Of a stretch of DNA of 64,000 nucleotides, positions 43,669-57,166 are shown one piece after another. A program made the position numbers and the translations under genes. The notes below the pieces were generated by a model that did not search any database, was not told where the DNA came from, and was given only the letters and a program-made list of their open reading frames with translations. Origin of the DNA: Laburnicola sp. R22_1 (Eukaryota; Ascomycota; Dothideomycetes; Pleosporales; Didymosphaeriaceae); contig JACONQ010000016.1 of NCBI GenBank assembly GCA_014281115.1, forward strand, positions 1,488,001 to 1,552,000, written 5' to 3'. The stretch's first letter is position 1, and every line of letters begins with the position of its first letter.

Positions 43669-45791
43669 ATGGCGAAGATTAGTCTTGGGAGGTACATGTG
43701 GGAGAGGTGAGGCGATACGGCCAAGAAGATGTCGACAGTGAAGCTAAACAACTTGGCAGGATACACCAAGTTGGCGTGGATTCGATCTTTGTACGTTGAT
43801 CCTCCTAGATCGTTGTTGTTCCAATTGGCGAAGAGTTGCAGCTCATTTCGTTCGTGTAGGGCGTACCTGGAGACTTCAATCTCCAGTTTTTGGACTCGAT
43901 AGAAGATGTTGAGGGCTTGGAGTGGGGTGCGTATGGGGCTTTGCAGAGGGAGAGAATGTGCTGATGAGATATAGTTGGGAATCAGAATGAGCTTAATGCG
44001 GCTTATGCGGCGGATGGGTATAGTCGTGTTAAGGGGGTGCCGGGTTGTGGTATGTGCGTTGAACCGTAATTGTTTTGTTCTTGCTGATTTTCTGTGGCAG
44101 TTGTGACTACTCATGGAGTCGGTTCGTGGGCCTACTTATATCCTCGCGATTTCGCTGACACCAACAGGCGAATTGAGCGCCCTAAACGGCATCGCAGGCT
44201 CCATGTCCGAGCATGTAAAAATCATCCACGTAGTCGGCCAAACAACCCGCGCCATGCAATCCAACCACATGATGATCCACCACTCCATCGGCCAGAAACC
44301 CGACCACCAACAGTACAACAAAGCCTCTGTTCCACTCCGGTATGCTGCCGCTGAACTCTGGGATGTGGACACGGCGCCGAAAGAGATCGATCGCGTTATC
44401 CGGGAGTGCTTCATTCAGTCTGGTCCTGTGTACATCTTCTTACCGTTGGATCTTTCGGCCGAGATGGTGGATGCGGATCTACTAAAGACGCCAATTGACA
44501 CCGATCCGCACATCGATACTGCAGCCCAAGACAAGGCCGTGCAAGCCATCACGTCCGCTATCCAATCCGCCAAGCATCCCATCGTCCTCGTCGACACATT
44601 AGTAAAGCGGTTCAACGCCTCGGCCGAGGCTCGCGAGCTCGTCAAGAAGCTCAACGTCCCCATCTTCGCTTCAAGCATGGGCAAAGGCATCGTCGACGAA
44701 ACAGAAGCCATGTACGTCGGCCTATGGATGGGCGCAGTAAGCTTCCCGGGCATCGCCCAAGAAGCCTCAAAAAGCGACCTCGTCATAACCCTAGGCTATC
44801 TCCCCGCAGACACAAACTCAGGCGGCTTCACACGCGGCATCCAAGACGCATCTACCCTACGAATCGACCCCTTCGAAGTCATCATCAAAGGAGAAATACA
44901 CCCCAACATCTCCATAAAACCCCTCCTCTCCGCCCTCACCCAAGCCCTCCCCTCCCCACCCCAGCACACTATCCCCGCACCCCAGCTCCCGCCTCCCCGC
45001 ACCCCGAACGACAAAACCGCAACACACCTCACCCAATCGCACATCTGGTCCACAATCGCCACCTACCTCCAGCCGGGCGACATCCTCCTCGGCGAAACCG
45101 GCACCTCCAACTTCGGCATCTACGACATCCCGTTTCCCCCGCGCGTGCAGTACGAAGCGCAAATCTACTACGGCAGCATCGGGTGGGCGTTCGCCGCGAC
45201 GTTTGGCGCCGCCGTCGGGCACAGAGAGGTCCAGCGGGGGAACACGAAGATGGAGCTTGGGGGAAGGACGGTGCTCTTCACGGGGGATGGGAGCATGGCG
45301 TTGACGATCCAGGAGGTAGGGAGTATGATTAAGCGGGGGTGTAGGTGCGTGGTTTTTGTGATTAATAATGGGGGGTATACGATTGAGAGGATGATTTGGG
45401 GGGCGAGACAAGGTGAGATATCTTCCTTCCCTCGATTTCCCGTTCTAAAGACTGATTTTCCCACCCAGCGTACAACGACATCGCACCCACATCCTACGCG
45501 CACCTCCTCCCGCTATACCAGCACCCGTCCCCGGAAACGTCGTACCACCGCGTCACTACGAAAGCGGAGTTCGACGCCGTCCTGCTGAAGAAGGAGGTGG
45601 TAAACCCGCAGTGCGTGCAGCTTGTTGAGTTAGTTGTTGACAAGCTGGATACGAGTTGGCGGTTGGGCGCGCAGTTGGCGGTTAGAGGCGAGGAGGCGAG
45701 GGAGTATTTGAATAGGGAGGGGTTCGTGGATGTGTTTGGGGATTGGGGGTTGGAGGGGGGAGGGGGCGAGGGGGGTGTGAGCTGGAAGTAG
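43669..45791 (+). CDS. Thiamine-diphosphate 2-oxoacid decarboxylase (pyruvate decarboxylase family)
   Basis: Seven exons (43669-43706, 43760-43790, 43860-43926, 43975-44049, 44101-44121, 44168-45412, 45469-45791) sum to exactly 600 codons. The N-terminus rebuilt across introns is MAKISLGRYMWERIHQVGVD then SIFGVPGDFNLQFLD. Glu51 (NQNELNAAYAADGY) and the His115-His116 pair (MMIHHSIGQ) match the catalytic Glu and His pair of yeast pyruvate decarboxylase. The ThDP/Mg motif is GDGSMALTIQEVG followed after about 20 residues by NN. It should convert a 2-oxo acid to an aldehyde and CO2 in the cytosol. Its location beside a ring-cleavage dioxygenase leaves a phenylpyruvate-type substrate as an alternative to pyruvate. 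Six introns include five in the first 500 bp. Confidence 0.92.
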
Positions 45792-46430
45792 GAGGGGGTG
45801 GGGATGTGGTTTGGGGGTGTTTTTCTTTAATAGAGGTTACCTTAGTGAGTGGACGTGTGCTTAGAGAATAATAGAGTATGATGTTTCTGCTGCATTTTGC
45901 GCGTGGGTATTGACTCGATTTGCACAGTCTTACACCTTGAACGTTGAATTTCTTACATGTAACTAGAAAGCACAGGGTGGGTTGATGATGGCATAGGATT
46001 GTGCCATCTACATACGGTTCAAAATCATCTTTGCTTTGATCCTGTGATTGGCATCCGAAAAATATGGACAAACTATGAGAAACTATTGCATAATTACTTT
46101 TCGGTGCTGTGTTTATTAGAAGACATTGTGAGCATTAGGTGTGAGCATCAGGTATAAAAGTTTCTCCAGATGTGATGCTAACACTAATTCAGGCAATGCC
46201 CCCACACATATCCCCCACACGTACAAACACACAAACAACTCTGAGCTCTGATAAAACTTGGATTATTGCAACAAACTGACACTCAATCCTCGTTGTGTCC
46301 CTTATACATAGCAGACGTGAAACTCCAATCATCACACCTTCTTCGCCAACTCGCAACACCTTCTCCAGCGCAGCTGACGTCATAGAAAGAAAGTATTTAG
46401 GCAGCCCATCAAAGAAGACTCCTCCCCCAG
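45792..46430. other. Intergenic, no supported gene
   Basis: 3' flank of the decarboxylase and upstream flank of the SDR remnant. The missing SDR first exon might lie here, but I could not place it. Confidence 0.45.
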
Positions 46431-47271
46431 CGTGCGCGTCCTTTGCGGATCCTCATCACAGGCGGAGCACGCGGCATCGGGTGCGGACTCCTCCAACACT
46501 TCCTACGCGGGGCCACTTGGTGTACATACTCGATCCAACGCCTCCGAGCTTGAGCATGTCAAGAACTTAGCTGACTCGTGGACCGCCGGGTGCCCCCCTA
46601 CATGGAAAGCCTCACTCTGCGACCTCCGCGGCTGGGCGCAGATAAAAGCTGTAGTCGACGAGGTGCGAGACAGGTTCGACGGAACGCTCGATGTTCTCAT
46701 CAACAACGCGATGGCGACGGAGGGCGTCGGCACCGCGGAAAAAACTATGGAAGACGAAAGCGACGATATCATGCATGACTGGGACACGAAGATTGCAGTC
46801 GGTTTGACGGTGCCGTACCTGCTCAGTCGTCTTTGCGTCCCGCTGCTCAAATCCGGGTCAAGCGCTGAGGACTCCCCGGGGACGATCATCAATATCTCGT
46901 CTACGCGCGCGTACCAGGCGGAAATGGATCATGAAGCGTATTCAGCGGCGAAAGCTGGGATTATTGGCTTGACGCAGGCGATGAGTGTCTCGTTGGGGCA
47001 TCGGCATAAGATTCGCGTTAATGCTATCTTGCCGGGCTGGATTCATGTGATGAATGAGCGGGAGGCGGATCGGAAGGGCATAGAGTGGGAAGAGGGCGTG
47101 AGGGAGGAAGATGCTGAGTGGCATCCGGCTGGCAGGGTTGGCAAGGTGGGAGATGTTGCTAGGGCTATCGAGTATCTGGTTTGGAGCGGCTTCGTGACTG
47201 GACAGGAAGTTGTTGTCGATGGTGGGGTAGGGCGGAAGATGGATTATCCTGCACATTTGGGAATAATGTGA
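46431..47271 (+). pseudogene. Short-chain dehydrogenase/reductase with two frameshifts
   Basis: After an acceptor-like CCCCCAG the frame reads RILITGGARGIGCGLLQHFL, the Rossmann NAD(P)-binding TGxxxGxG. The next conserved piece (GHLVYILDP) is in another frame and the remainder (SNASELEHVKNLADSW onward) in the third. Breaks lie near 46508-46512 and 46534-46538, each explained by loss of one base in a short G or A run. Downstream the enzyme is complete: VLINNAM, ISSTRAY with the catalytic Ser, YSAAKAG with Tyr-x3-Lys, ILPGWIH, GRVGKVGDVARAI and a GQEVVVDGG end. A classical SDR oxidoreductase, probably inactive here. The true start was not found. It lies in line with the decarboxylase and dioxygenase. 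Confidence 0.75.
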
Positions 47272-47695
47272 AGATCAGCGAGACAAGTCTTGCATACTGT
47301 CCCAGGAAGTCAGGGCCATTGATCCAAGTCTTCGGTTTTGCGATATCTCTCTGGATCTCGAGTATTACCGTTCACCATGAGCTAAATTACAGCGCAGATT
47401 ACTTCCTAGCTCACAGTAAATGCAGGACCTCCGATGCGTGCAAGTAGTTATCCTTCGACTCTACTTCTATCCGTGTCATCTCATTTTACATCCAGTCGGG
47501 AAGTGTCTCATCTCAATCTATTGTGTCTCAGATATCTGAGTCACGGGATTTCTTCCGCACAAACTTTCCCCACAGCAAAGTCTTTCACACTCAATTGCGC
47601 TAGCACCACTCTTTCTACATAAACCCCCTGCGTTCCTTGGCCAGAAGAAATTACTCGGTTTTGCTCAACCTCAACCTCAACCTTGGAACGACATC
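47272..47695. other. Intergenic or unrecognised first exon of the next gene
   Basis: The RBR frame is open back to about 47610 but has no ATG, so the start exon of the next gene may be here. Not resolved. Confidence 0.4.
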
Positions 47696-49177
47696 GTGGA
47701 CCTCTCAGGCATAGATCCCCCGAGCGCCAAGTGCATCCTCGAGCTTGAGATTCAAGATCTCCTCGAAAGAACAACCTGTCTTCCTGTGAACAATGCGTCG
47801 GATGGACAGCTGCGCGGCTTGGAGGCCCAGCGTCGAGAGCTTGAAAACCAGCTCGAGGGTCTTGGAGACATTAGAGAGGACGACAAACATCACTCCGATG
47901 ATGAAAAGGGCAACAGTGACGACACTTTCTACGATGCCTACAGCGGCATCGGTGCTAAACTATGCAACTTTCCGGAACCATGACAACTGACATTTACAGA
48001 CAAGCACGCTGAAACGCCACCACTCACCGTCTGGCTCGAGTGCACTACTTGTTTTGAGTCATGGTGAGTCTCCTTTTTCACACTGCCCTTATTGCAGCAA
48101 TAACTTTGATTCAGGCTAGAAGAAGACGCCCCAGAGTTCTGCTCTAGTTGCGCGGAGCCTTCTAGCGAGTTCTCAAGCATCGTTGATGGCAGGAAGATCT
48201 ACAAAGAGGAACGTAAAGCTCAGAAAGACGAAGCTCGCGGCAAGGTTCAAGAAAAAGAGCCGCGCGTTCCATGTTATAGCTGCCACGATGATGTACCAGT
48301 ACGTAAGCTCTATCCAGAACGGCGAGATGTTACTGACCTTATGTGAAGATCGTCAACACTTTCACCATAGACTGCGAACCTGAGCAACACGTCTACTGTC
48401 ATGCATGTCTTACGGACCTTGTTCAAGCTGCATTGCACGGAGACACGTCGCTTTTCCCTCCGCGCTGCTGTAAGAAGCCGATTCCGATCGAGATCTGTCG
48501 ATCCATCCTTCCTGCGAGCAAGATCGCGCAGTTCGACATTCGGTATGAGCAGCTTTCGATGCCGAATCCAACAGACTGTCATAAATGCACCAAATTTATC
48601 CGCGCTCAGGATATCAAAGCCGACATAGCAACTTGCACTGAGTGCAACGCAAAAACATGTGTCGCGTGCAAGAAGTTGGAACATACCGGTCTCTGCCCAG
48701 AAGACCCATATGTGCATTTATTCAATGAGACGGCAACTCTATCGAAGTGGCAAACGTGCTATAAATGCAAGAACATGGTTGAACTGACCAGGGGCTGCTA
48801 CCACATAATGTGAGTACTGTTTCTCTTCAATCAAGCATCGCTACTAACAGCTATATAGTTGCCGTTGCAATAGCGAGTTCTGCTACCTATGCGGCCGCCA
48901 ATGGAAGATCTGCAACTGCCCTAAATTTGCTGAAGAACACCTTCTAGATCCTCGTCCTAGCCAAGGGGCCCAGGGGAATGTGCGGAGCCAGAACCCGGAA
49001 CCGATTCAGTCTGGCCCTGCTTCATTGTGCAGGGAGCATCTCTGGGTCCGTGGTTCGACTGGAACTTGCGACCAGTGTAGCTTCGTGTCGTCTACTGCGG
49101 TACACTCGCAGTGCGAAAAGTGCAAAGTGCAGTTCTGCTGGCGCTGTGTAGCGGGGATTAAAGATCCGCTTCATTGA
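47696..49177 (+). CDS. RBR-type E3 ubiquitin ligase, second copy (start uncertain)
   Basis: Exons 47696-47951, 48000-48063, 48115-48298, 48349-48809 and 48859-49177, with introns of 48-51 bp, sum to 428 codons. The first in-frame codon given (GTG) is a placeholder; no ATG precedes it nearby. A helical N-terminus (DPPSAKCILELEIQDLLE) is followed by an extra Cys pair region (WLECTTCFESW, then FCSSCAE). RING1 comes next (CYSCHDDVPIVNTFTIDC, HVYCHACLTDLV, PPRCCKKPI), then the IBR (DCHKCTKFI, CTECNAKTCVACKK) and RING2 (CYKCKNMVELTRGCYHIICR, CNSEFCYLCG) with the candidate catalytic Cys in RGCYHI. A C-terminal CEKCKVQFCWRC adds a zinc site. It differs clearly from the ligase at 37856-40081, so this is not a recent duplicate. 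Confidence 0.85.
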
Positions 49178-49489
49178 GCTGGGTACTGAGTTGGGAGAGA
49201 TATGCATCACTTTCCCACTCTCTTTCCCAGGGTACGGTGTTGAGTGAGATACGGAACAAACATGCATGTCGCAGTCACACATCAAGAAGTTCATATAACG
49301 ACGATGATGTCCGTCATGACCAGCATGATCGGGTAGAGTACATTGATCTAGTAATTCATGGTAAGAACACAATATATGAGACCGTAACCTTGGTTGGAGA
49401 ACAAGACCTATGCTTTCAGCCCGGTGGAGAATCCCAGTGTCTTGGACTACTTGTGACGCCGCCTTTTCTAGGCATGGAGCTTCGAAGTC
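49178..49489. other. Intergenic between convergent genes
   Basis: Nothing supported. 3' flanks of the RBR and hydrolase genes. Confidence 0.5.
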
Positions 49490-50895
49490 TTAGCACCACG
49501 ACCTCGTGACATTACGAAGCATTGTATGAAGCCAGTCCTCGTTTGTCTCATTGAGATCATGGTCATACCCGTGACCGACGTCCTGCTGTCCTTGGGCTTT
49601 GCTCTCGATTCTCACCACTTTGTGAAAATGAATGCGACCGGAACAGCCTTTATACCAAGAATGCAGCAATTTTTGAATAAATGCGTCGGTGTGAGCAACA
49701 GGACACTGTGGGTCGTCGTGGCCATGGTGCACAAAGATAGGCGGTGGAGGCATCTTTGGTTCCACTCCCTTGGCGATCATCTCGTCGATCATCCCAGGAA
49801 CGTCCTTTGTACCGTCTCCGCGCTGGAAAAATTCCTTCCATTTCCCTGTCAGCGCAAGCTTGGTGTTGCTTGGGGAGCCGTCTGGCGGTGTGCGCTTCGT
49901 CACTGCTGGACACTGGTTCTTCGCTTCGAGGTCTTGAATCATCTTCCACAACTGGGCCAGGTTTTCGTTGGCCTGCTTCCTCGTTATCAAACAGCCTCTG
50001 TACTCGATCCTCTTATCTGGATCATCCGAAGATTCGCCCTCCTCGGCCGGCCATACGTAATAGTTGAGCATAGGATAGTGAAGATACAATGCTCGGATGG
50101 CTCCAGGATACTTGAGCCATGAGTAAACGGCGAGGAAAGCGCCAGCGCTGTCACCGGATATGAGGAGCCGCTCGCGATTCACCCTGATCCCAGAGTTCAA
50201 TCCATCGATGGCGGAAGGGAGAGATCCAAAACCGGAACTTGGCGAATCGCCTCCACCGAACCATTTCCAGAAGTCATCGACATCTTGTAGAATTGCTTTG
50301 CCGCCTGCTTCGGGCATGAGGCGATAGTTCGGAGCGAGGATAATGGCATTGTTTGCCGTGGCGTGGCGTAAGAGATGCGCACCAAACCCGGGCTCGAAGT
50401 CCCAACTAGCTGTGCCCTAATGAATGAGCCAGAAGCTGTGAAAGCGTGAGTGGGCGTGCTTACCAGAGCTCCTCCATGCCATTTGACGTGTACGCCGACG
50501 TCCTTTGTCTTGTCCAGGTTCTCTGGTATGAGAATACCCACCTCGACGGGCTGCCAGTCCCATGTTTGGGTACGCTTGTACACGGCTGCGTGCGTGAGGA
50601 ATCCTAGTTTGGCAAACCGATCTATGCAGATGTCATTGTAGAAAGACCTTGGGTCGTCGTCGTATGTTGTCATGTCGGGCATCTCGTTGATCAGCTTTCC
50701 AAGTTTTGCCATGAGTGGCTTTCTGACTCTCTCGATTTCTTTGTCGAAGTGATCGATATCTTTCCCTGAGCTTTGGCCGCTCCCTGCAAGAGCTTTGAGC
50801 ATGGCTTGGACCTCATGATCAGCAAGGGTGTTGTATTTCTCGATCTTGGAGATGTATTCCGTGATTTTGTTCATGAGCTCCGAGTTTGGATTCAT
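49490..50895 (-). CDS. Alpha/beta hydrolase (HSL-like esterase/lipase fold)
   Basis: Exons 50895-50464 and 50416-49490 with a 47-bp intron give 452 residues. A helical N-terminal region of about 90 residues precedes the fold. VKWHGGAL at 137-144 carries the HGG oxyanion-hole motif of the hormone-sensitive-lipase group. GDSAG at 232-236 gives the nucleophile Ser234. The acid and histidine are likely in HHGHDDPQCPVAH and VGHGYDHDL. There is no signal peptide, so it is cytosolic. It should hydrolyse a small ester or act on a polyketide- or xenobiotic-like substrate. A divergent paralogue is the next gene upstream on the same strand (51746-53041). Confidence 0.9.
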
Positions 50896-51745
50896 GGTCG
50901 TGACTCTCGCTATGCTCTTTGGTGTAATTGAAGTATGAAGAAAGTTTCGGTGTATACAGATGTAGTGATATGATGCCTGCTTTTATATGAACAATCCAGC
51001 TATGGTGTAAGATTTATTCATTCACAAGACCCATCGCGAGCGTTAGTCGGTGTGATAACTTAGCCATGGCCATGGCTGTGGCTGTGGCGGGAAGTCTAAT
51101 GGAGCTAGAGAAGTGGCACTAGGTGTTGGTGTTTCATCTTTATGAGCTGACGAGCACCTTCTCTAGATTCTAGAATCTGTGCACGCTACTGTACCAAAGC
51201 TACCCATGCAGCGGGGTAAGAGATCGTCACCGCTGTATGGAGGGCATGAAGTTGGTCAAAGCGCAGGGGATTTAGCAGCCCAACGAAAGTCCTCGGCAAA
51301 CCTTTTCCGAGGGTGCGGTAGGTCCTTATAGTTGGCACCCTCCATAGGTGTCACAAGCTAAGAAGTGGACACTGAAGGAGCACCGTGTGCGCTCGAGGTA
51401 ACGCAGCTCATTGGGCGTCGGTACATGCGCTGGCCAATGAAAGAATGTGATGGGCGGTGGTCCGCTGTGATTTAAAGCACGATCTCATTGTATGAATGGA
51501 GAGCCTCTGTGTCAAGAGGTCTGCATTCTAGTCATTCACTCGTCGAGTTTTCATTCGTTACCGATAACAGGTTTGATTGTCTCTACAGTGTCTACCTAAT
51601 CCAAGAAAAACATTCATACAAAAACACGCCAAGACACACATCCACCATAACCCCGAGAACCCCTTTTGTCATCAAGACACCATGCACATGAAAAAGACAG
51701 AATAGTAGCTGGTGGTTTGGTTCGGGTATCCAAGCTCTGATCAAC
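50896..51745. other. Intergenic between the two hydrolase genes
   Basis: No supported gene. It holds the promoter of the first hydrolase and the 3' flank of the second. Confidence 0.5.
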
Positions 51746-53041
51746 CTAGCCAGAGAGCCATGCCTTCGTCATACCGTCCATGACTTCTTTCAAGAATGGC
51801 TCCTTGGCTTCATCCAGCACATAGTCGAAACCGTGAGCAACGTCCTTCGATTTTGTGCTGTTGAGCTCGTCGACCGTGCGGAAATGGACCTTGGCTCTAT
51901 TTGCAAACAATCCTTTCCAGACTTGCACAAAGTCTTCCGAGACCTTGAGAGGGACGTTTAAATCGGCTTTTCCGTGATAAATGAAGAGCTCCGGAATTTT
52001 TTTCGGTTCTGGGCAGCCACCTTTGGCTTTCAATGCTTCCATGGAGGTCAAAAGATCAGGGAATAGTTTGGTCGGGCTCGCCTTGGGGATGTGACCGAAA
52101 TAGTTACTCCACGTTTTACACCATGAGCCGGTGAAAGCCCCGCACATGCTGTAGGGAGGCGTATGACGCTCAAGAATGTCGGAGAAAATTCCTTTCTCGC
52201 TCAAGCCCAGCAGACCATTCTTTATCATGTCCCCTCTGATTTTCCTGGTCATGTTCCACAACTCCTTCGCGTTTTTCTCAGCTTCTTCCTTCTTGACGTC
52301 CACTCCCATATACTTAAGCACCCCTGGTCGTTTAGGGTCGTCATCGCGGGAGTAGTGCCGGAGCATGGGATAGCGCAGGAAAAGCGCATTAGCGTCCAAG
52401 TCCGGATGCGGATCGACAACGGAATAAGCAGCGAGGTACGCACCCGCGCTCTCGCCGGAGATGAGCAACTTTTTCCTCTGAAGTTTGAGCTCCGCAACCT
52501 GGTTTTTCACAGCCCAAATACTATCACTGCTGTAGAACCACGTCCAGAAGTCGTCCACGGCTCTAGTGATGTCGGTGATATCGGCCAGTGGAAATCGAGG
52601 GTAGTTAACTGCTAGAATAACGGCTTTGTCCTGTTTTGCCTGCCGGAGCATCGCTTGAAGGTACCATGGATGGTACTTCCAGTCGCCGGTCCACTACTTC
52701 TATCAGCAAAAGAGTCAATGGAGGACACTGGTAGCGGGACTTACGAAGTCACCGCCCGTGAAATAGACATGGACAGGAGCTTCTTTTTTCAAATCGATAT
52801 CCTTGGGAACAAGAAGCCCGACCTCATTCCAGTACTTCTCTGGAAGGCGATAGTGCAAGGTGTGCTGATTGAAGCCGAAGTGCTCGAAGGTCTTGTTGTT
52901 TTCGTTGGTGAGCATAACTGAACCATCTTGGTTCAATTTGTTGACAAGCTCCTCTAACTGCCGTTGATGCTGTTTCTTCATCACCTGCAGTTTCTTTTCA
53001 TGTTCCTTCCCCCATGCGCTCGCCTTGCTGGAGTCAGCCAT
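51746..53041 (-). CDS. Alpha/beta hydrolase, divergent tandem paralogue
   Basis: Exons 53041-52745 and 52693-51746 with a 51-bp intron give 414 residues. The start is ATG 53039-53041 (MADSSKASAWGKEHEKKLQV), followed by a charged helix. The position of the HGG motif reads VYFTGGDF (about 92-99), so the first His of the oxyanion motif is replaced. The nucleophile elbow GESAG at 179-183 gives Ser181. ELFIYHGKADLNVP and VAHGFDYVLDE supply the likely Asp and His. The intron lies just after the oxyanion motif in both paralogues, and both share an AVDDFWTWF/DVDDFWKWF block, supporting tandem duplication. Substrate unknown. Its promoter borders the AT-rich block. Confidence 0.88.
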
Positions 53042-53308
53042 CTCGTAGTCTCGTTGATTTATGTTTTTTTGTATCAAAAGAAGAATAGTGTTTATTCGTG
53101 TTTGGTGGAGCAAAGATATAGAGAAGCGCAAATATAGTATGTGTGTTTTCCTTTAGCTATTCTTACTAAGAGGAATGTTAGGTAGCTATAGTAAGCTTAT
53201 ATACTTAGTTATTAATTATATAACAAATTATATAATATTAATTAAATATACTATAGTTCTTTTTTTGGCGACTAAGGGGTTTCTAATAAAAATATTATAA
53301 TAATAGTA

Positions 53309-55436
53309 CAGTAGGGTGACACAAAAAAAGCGCCTAGTAAAAAGATACCTTTTTAAAAGTTATATAAATAGGTGAGTTTTAATACTATGTAAATAAAAAG
53401 TATACCGTTTTAAGGAGAAGGTTTAGGAGATTTAGTATAGACGGTTAATAAGAGCTTAGTAATCAGCGCTAACTAGAGGTATCTTAGTAAAGTTAAGGAA
53501 ATGTTTTCTTAAAACTTTGACCCTATATAACTTTTTTCTACGTAGGTAAAATTCTATAACTTATATATATTATAGTTTAGTTTATAAGGACTATATAACT
53601 TAATTTTTATTATAGGTTTATTCATAGAAATAATAATTATAAGGAAAAAGATAAAAGTTAGTTAAAATTAAACAATTAGATAGAACTAGTAAATAATATA
53701 TAACTAGTACTTAGTATACCATTCATTAGCCTCTATAACGTCATTATAACGCTTAGGCAAAGATAGTATACAATAATCTATAGCCTCCTGTGGAATTAAA
53801 TTCCACTCCTCTTGTATAGCTCCTTTAAAGGCTTCTACACTAGATTTACTAGTGCCAAAGCCTAAAGAAGCCCTATTTCTTTTTCTTAGCCTATCTTTTA
53901 ATAGACTCCAAACGTTTTCTATAGGATTTAAGTCTGGTGAATAGGGTGGATGCCCAAAAACAAAGACTTTATTCCTAGAAAACCACCTTTTCACCTGTGG
54001 AGTTCCGTGGATCTTCGAATTATCCTGTTGAAATTTCCAGCCTAGTTATGATTAGTATAAAAAATAAGATTATAAAAAATATAATATATATATATATTAT
54101 ATATATTAAAAGAAAAAAGAAAAAAAGAAGAAAAAGAGGTACTTTACTTACCTCTTTTTAAAAGAGGTTTTAAGATAGGATTTAAACACTTCTGTATATA
54201 TGTAGTGTTATTAAAGGTCCTAGTTCTAATAGGGTCCCTTCAAAACACTAGTTTAGAACGTCCTCCTATCCATATACAGCCCCAGACTAAGATAGAAATA
54301 TCTCGCGCTTTTAGTGAATTAGTACTAGCTCAAAAAAAAGATATAAAAAAAGTAAAATAGCCTAATTATAGAGAAGAAGGGCTCTATAATTCTAGAATTT
54401 AAAAGAAATTAATAACTTACTAGTTGTTCGGTTTTTGCGCTGTTCAGGCCTCATTTTCGATTTTTCCCTTTTTCTTATATATTCTTGCCTATTACCATGC
54501 CCCCTTTGGATAGTAGACTCGTCAGAAAATATAACTTTAGCAAAGTTAATATTTTCTAGCTCCTTAACTATCTCTTTAGCCCAGAATTCTCTTCTTTTAG
54601 CTCTTTCTTTAGTTAAATAGGCCTTTTTCTTAGAGACATTAAAAGAATTGTCTTCTCCTTTTAAAACTCTCTGTAACGTCCTCTTAGTAAAGCCAAAACT
54701 ATTCTCTTCTAATAGCCTCTTATTTGTCTTCTTAGGGCTTTTAGTTAAATCCCTATTAATAACTCTTTTCTCTCTAGAAGTAACCTTAGTTACTCTCCCT
54801 TGTTTTACCCCTTTTAATAAGTTATCTCCCTTATTTTTCTTATTAATACGTCTAATAGCAGTCTTAATAGATTGTAGAGGCTTATTAAGGGTAGTAGCAC
54901 TAGTAGAATTAGAAGTATTTGCTTTTTTAAGTAAAGAAACTTGACTTTCGAGTTTTGACAATTTTGGCTCCATTCGAGGAAATACAAAAGAGAAAATTTA
55001 CTAGACAAAAGATATTATATTATACTATAATCTCAGTAATAAATCACGTGATTTAATTAACTTTTAAAATCACGTGATTTTTTAACCTTAAATAATTTCT
55101 TAATTAAGTTATATAAGTACTCCGAAATTTTCCCTACGTAATCTGCACCAGGCCTAGAATAGCTAGTAACAACATTAGCCTAGTAGCATACTAAATAAAA
55201 AAAGTCATAACGCCTTAAAAATTGACTTTTTAGAAACACTAAGTTTAGAGATACATACCTTAAGGACCCTGCTTAGTAAGCACGTACCTAGTACCTAACC
55301 TTAATCTCCCATATCTCCTCTTTAAAACCGTATACTTTTTATTTTCATAGTATTAAAACTCACTTAGTTATATAACTTTTAAAAAGGTATCTTTTTACTA
55401 GGCGCTTTTTTTGTGTCACCCTACTGTATATTATAT
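53309..55436 (-). mobile_element. Tc1/mariner-type transposon with about 105-bp TIRs
   Basis: This 2128-bp element has ends starting CAGTAGGGTGACAC and flanked by TA (53307-53308 and 55437-55438). The first 59 or so bp of the two TIRs are identical, and similarity continues to about 105 bp with four or five mismatches. The transposase is on the minus strand. It lies inside one of two copies of a 46-bp AT-rich repeat. The near-identical ends suggest a relatively recent insertion into already AT-rich DNA. Confidence 0.92.
53704..54973 (-). pseudogene. Tc1/mariner transposase, nearly intact, one TGA
   Basis: Exons 54973-54421, 54307-54152 and 54041-53704, with introns of 113 and 110 bp, sum to 349 codons, the usual length for Tc1 transposases. 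The HTH region (TKRTLQRVLKGEDNSF) is followed by the DDE triad: VIFSDEST (first Asp), GWKFQQDNSKIH (second Asp) and YSPDLNPIENVW (third acid). A TGA at 54240-54242, in VF-stop-RDP, probably replaces TGG. Apart from this one codon the protein is complete, although the DNA is very AT-rich. The introns are inferred from splice signals and frame only, so a different splice choice could avoid the stop. Confidence 0.8.
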
Positions 55437-55439
55437 ATA

Positions 55440-57166
<1,727 letters not shown>

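Noticed and set aside
43443..44114. Minus-strand frame of 223 codons
   Set aside because: It is antisense to the first exons of the 2-oxoacid decarboxylase, whose splice model is exact and restores the catalytic residues.
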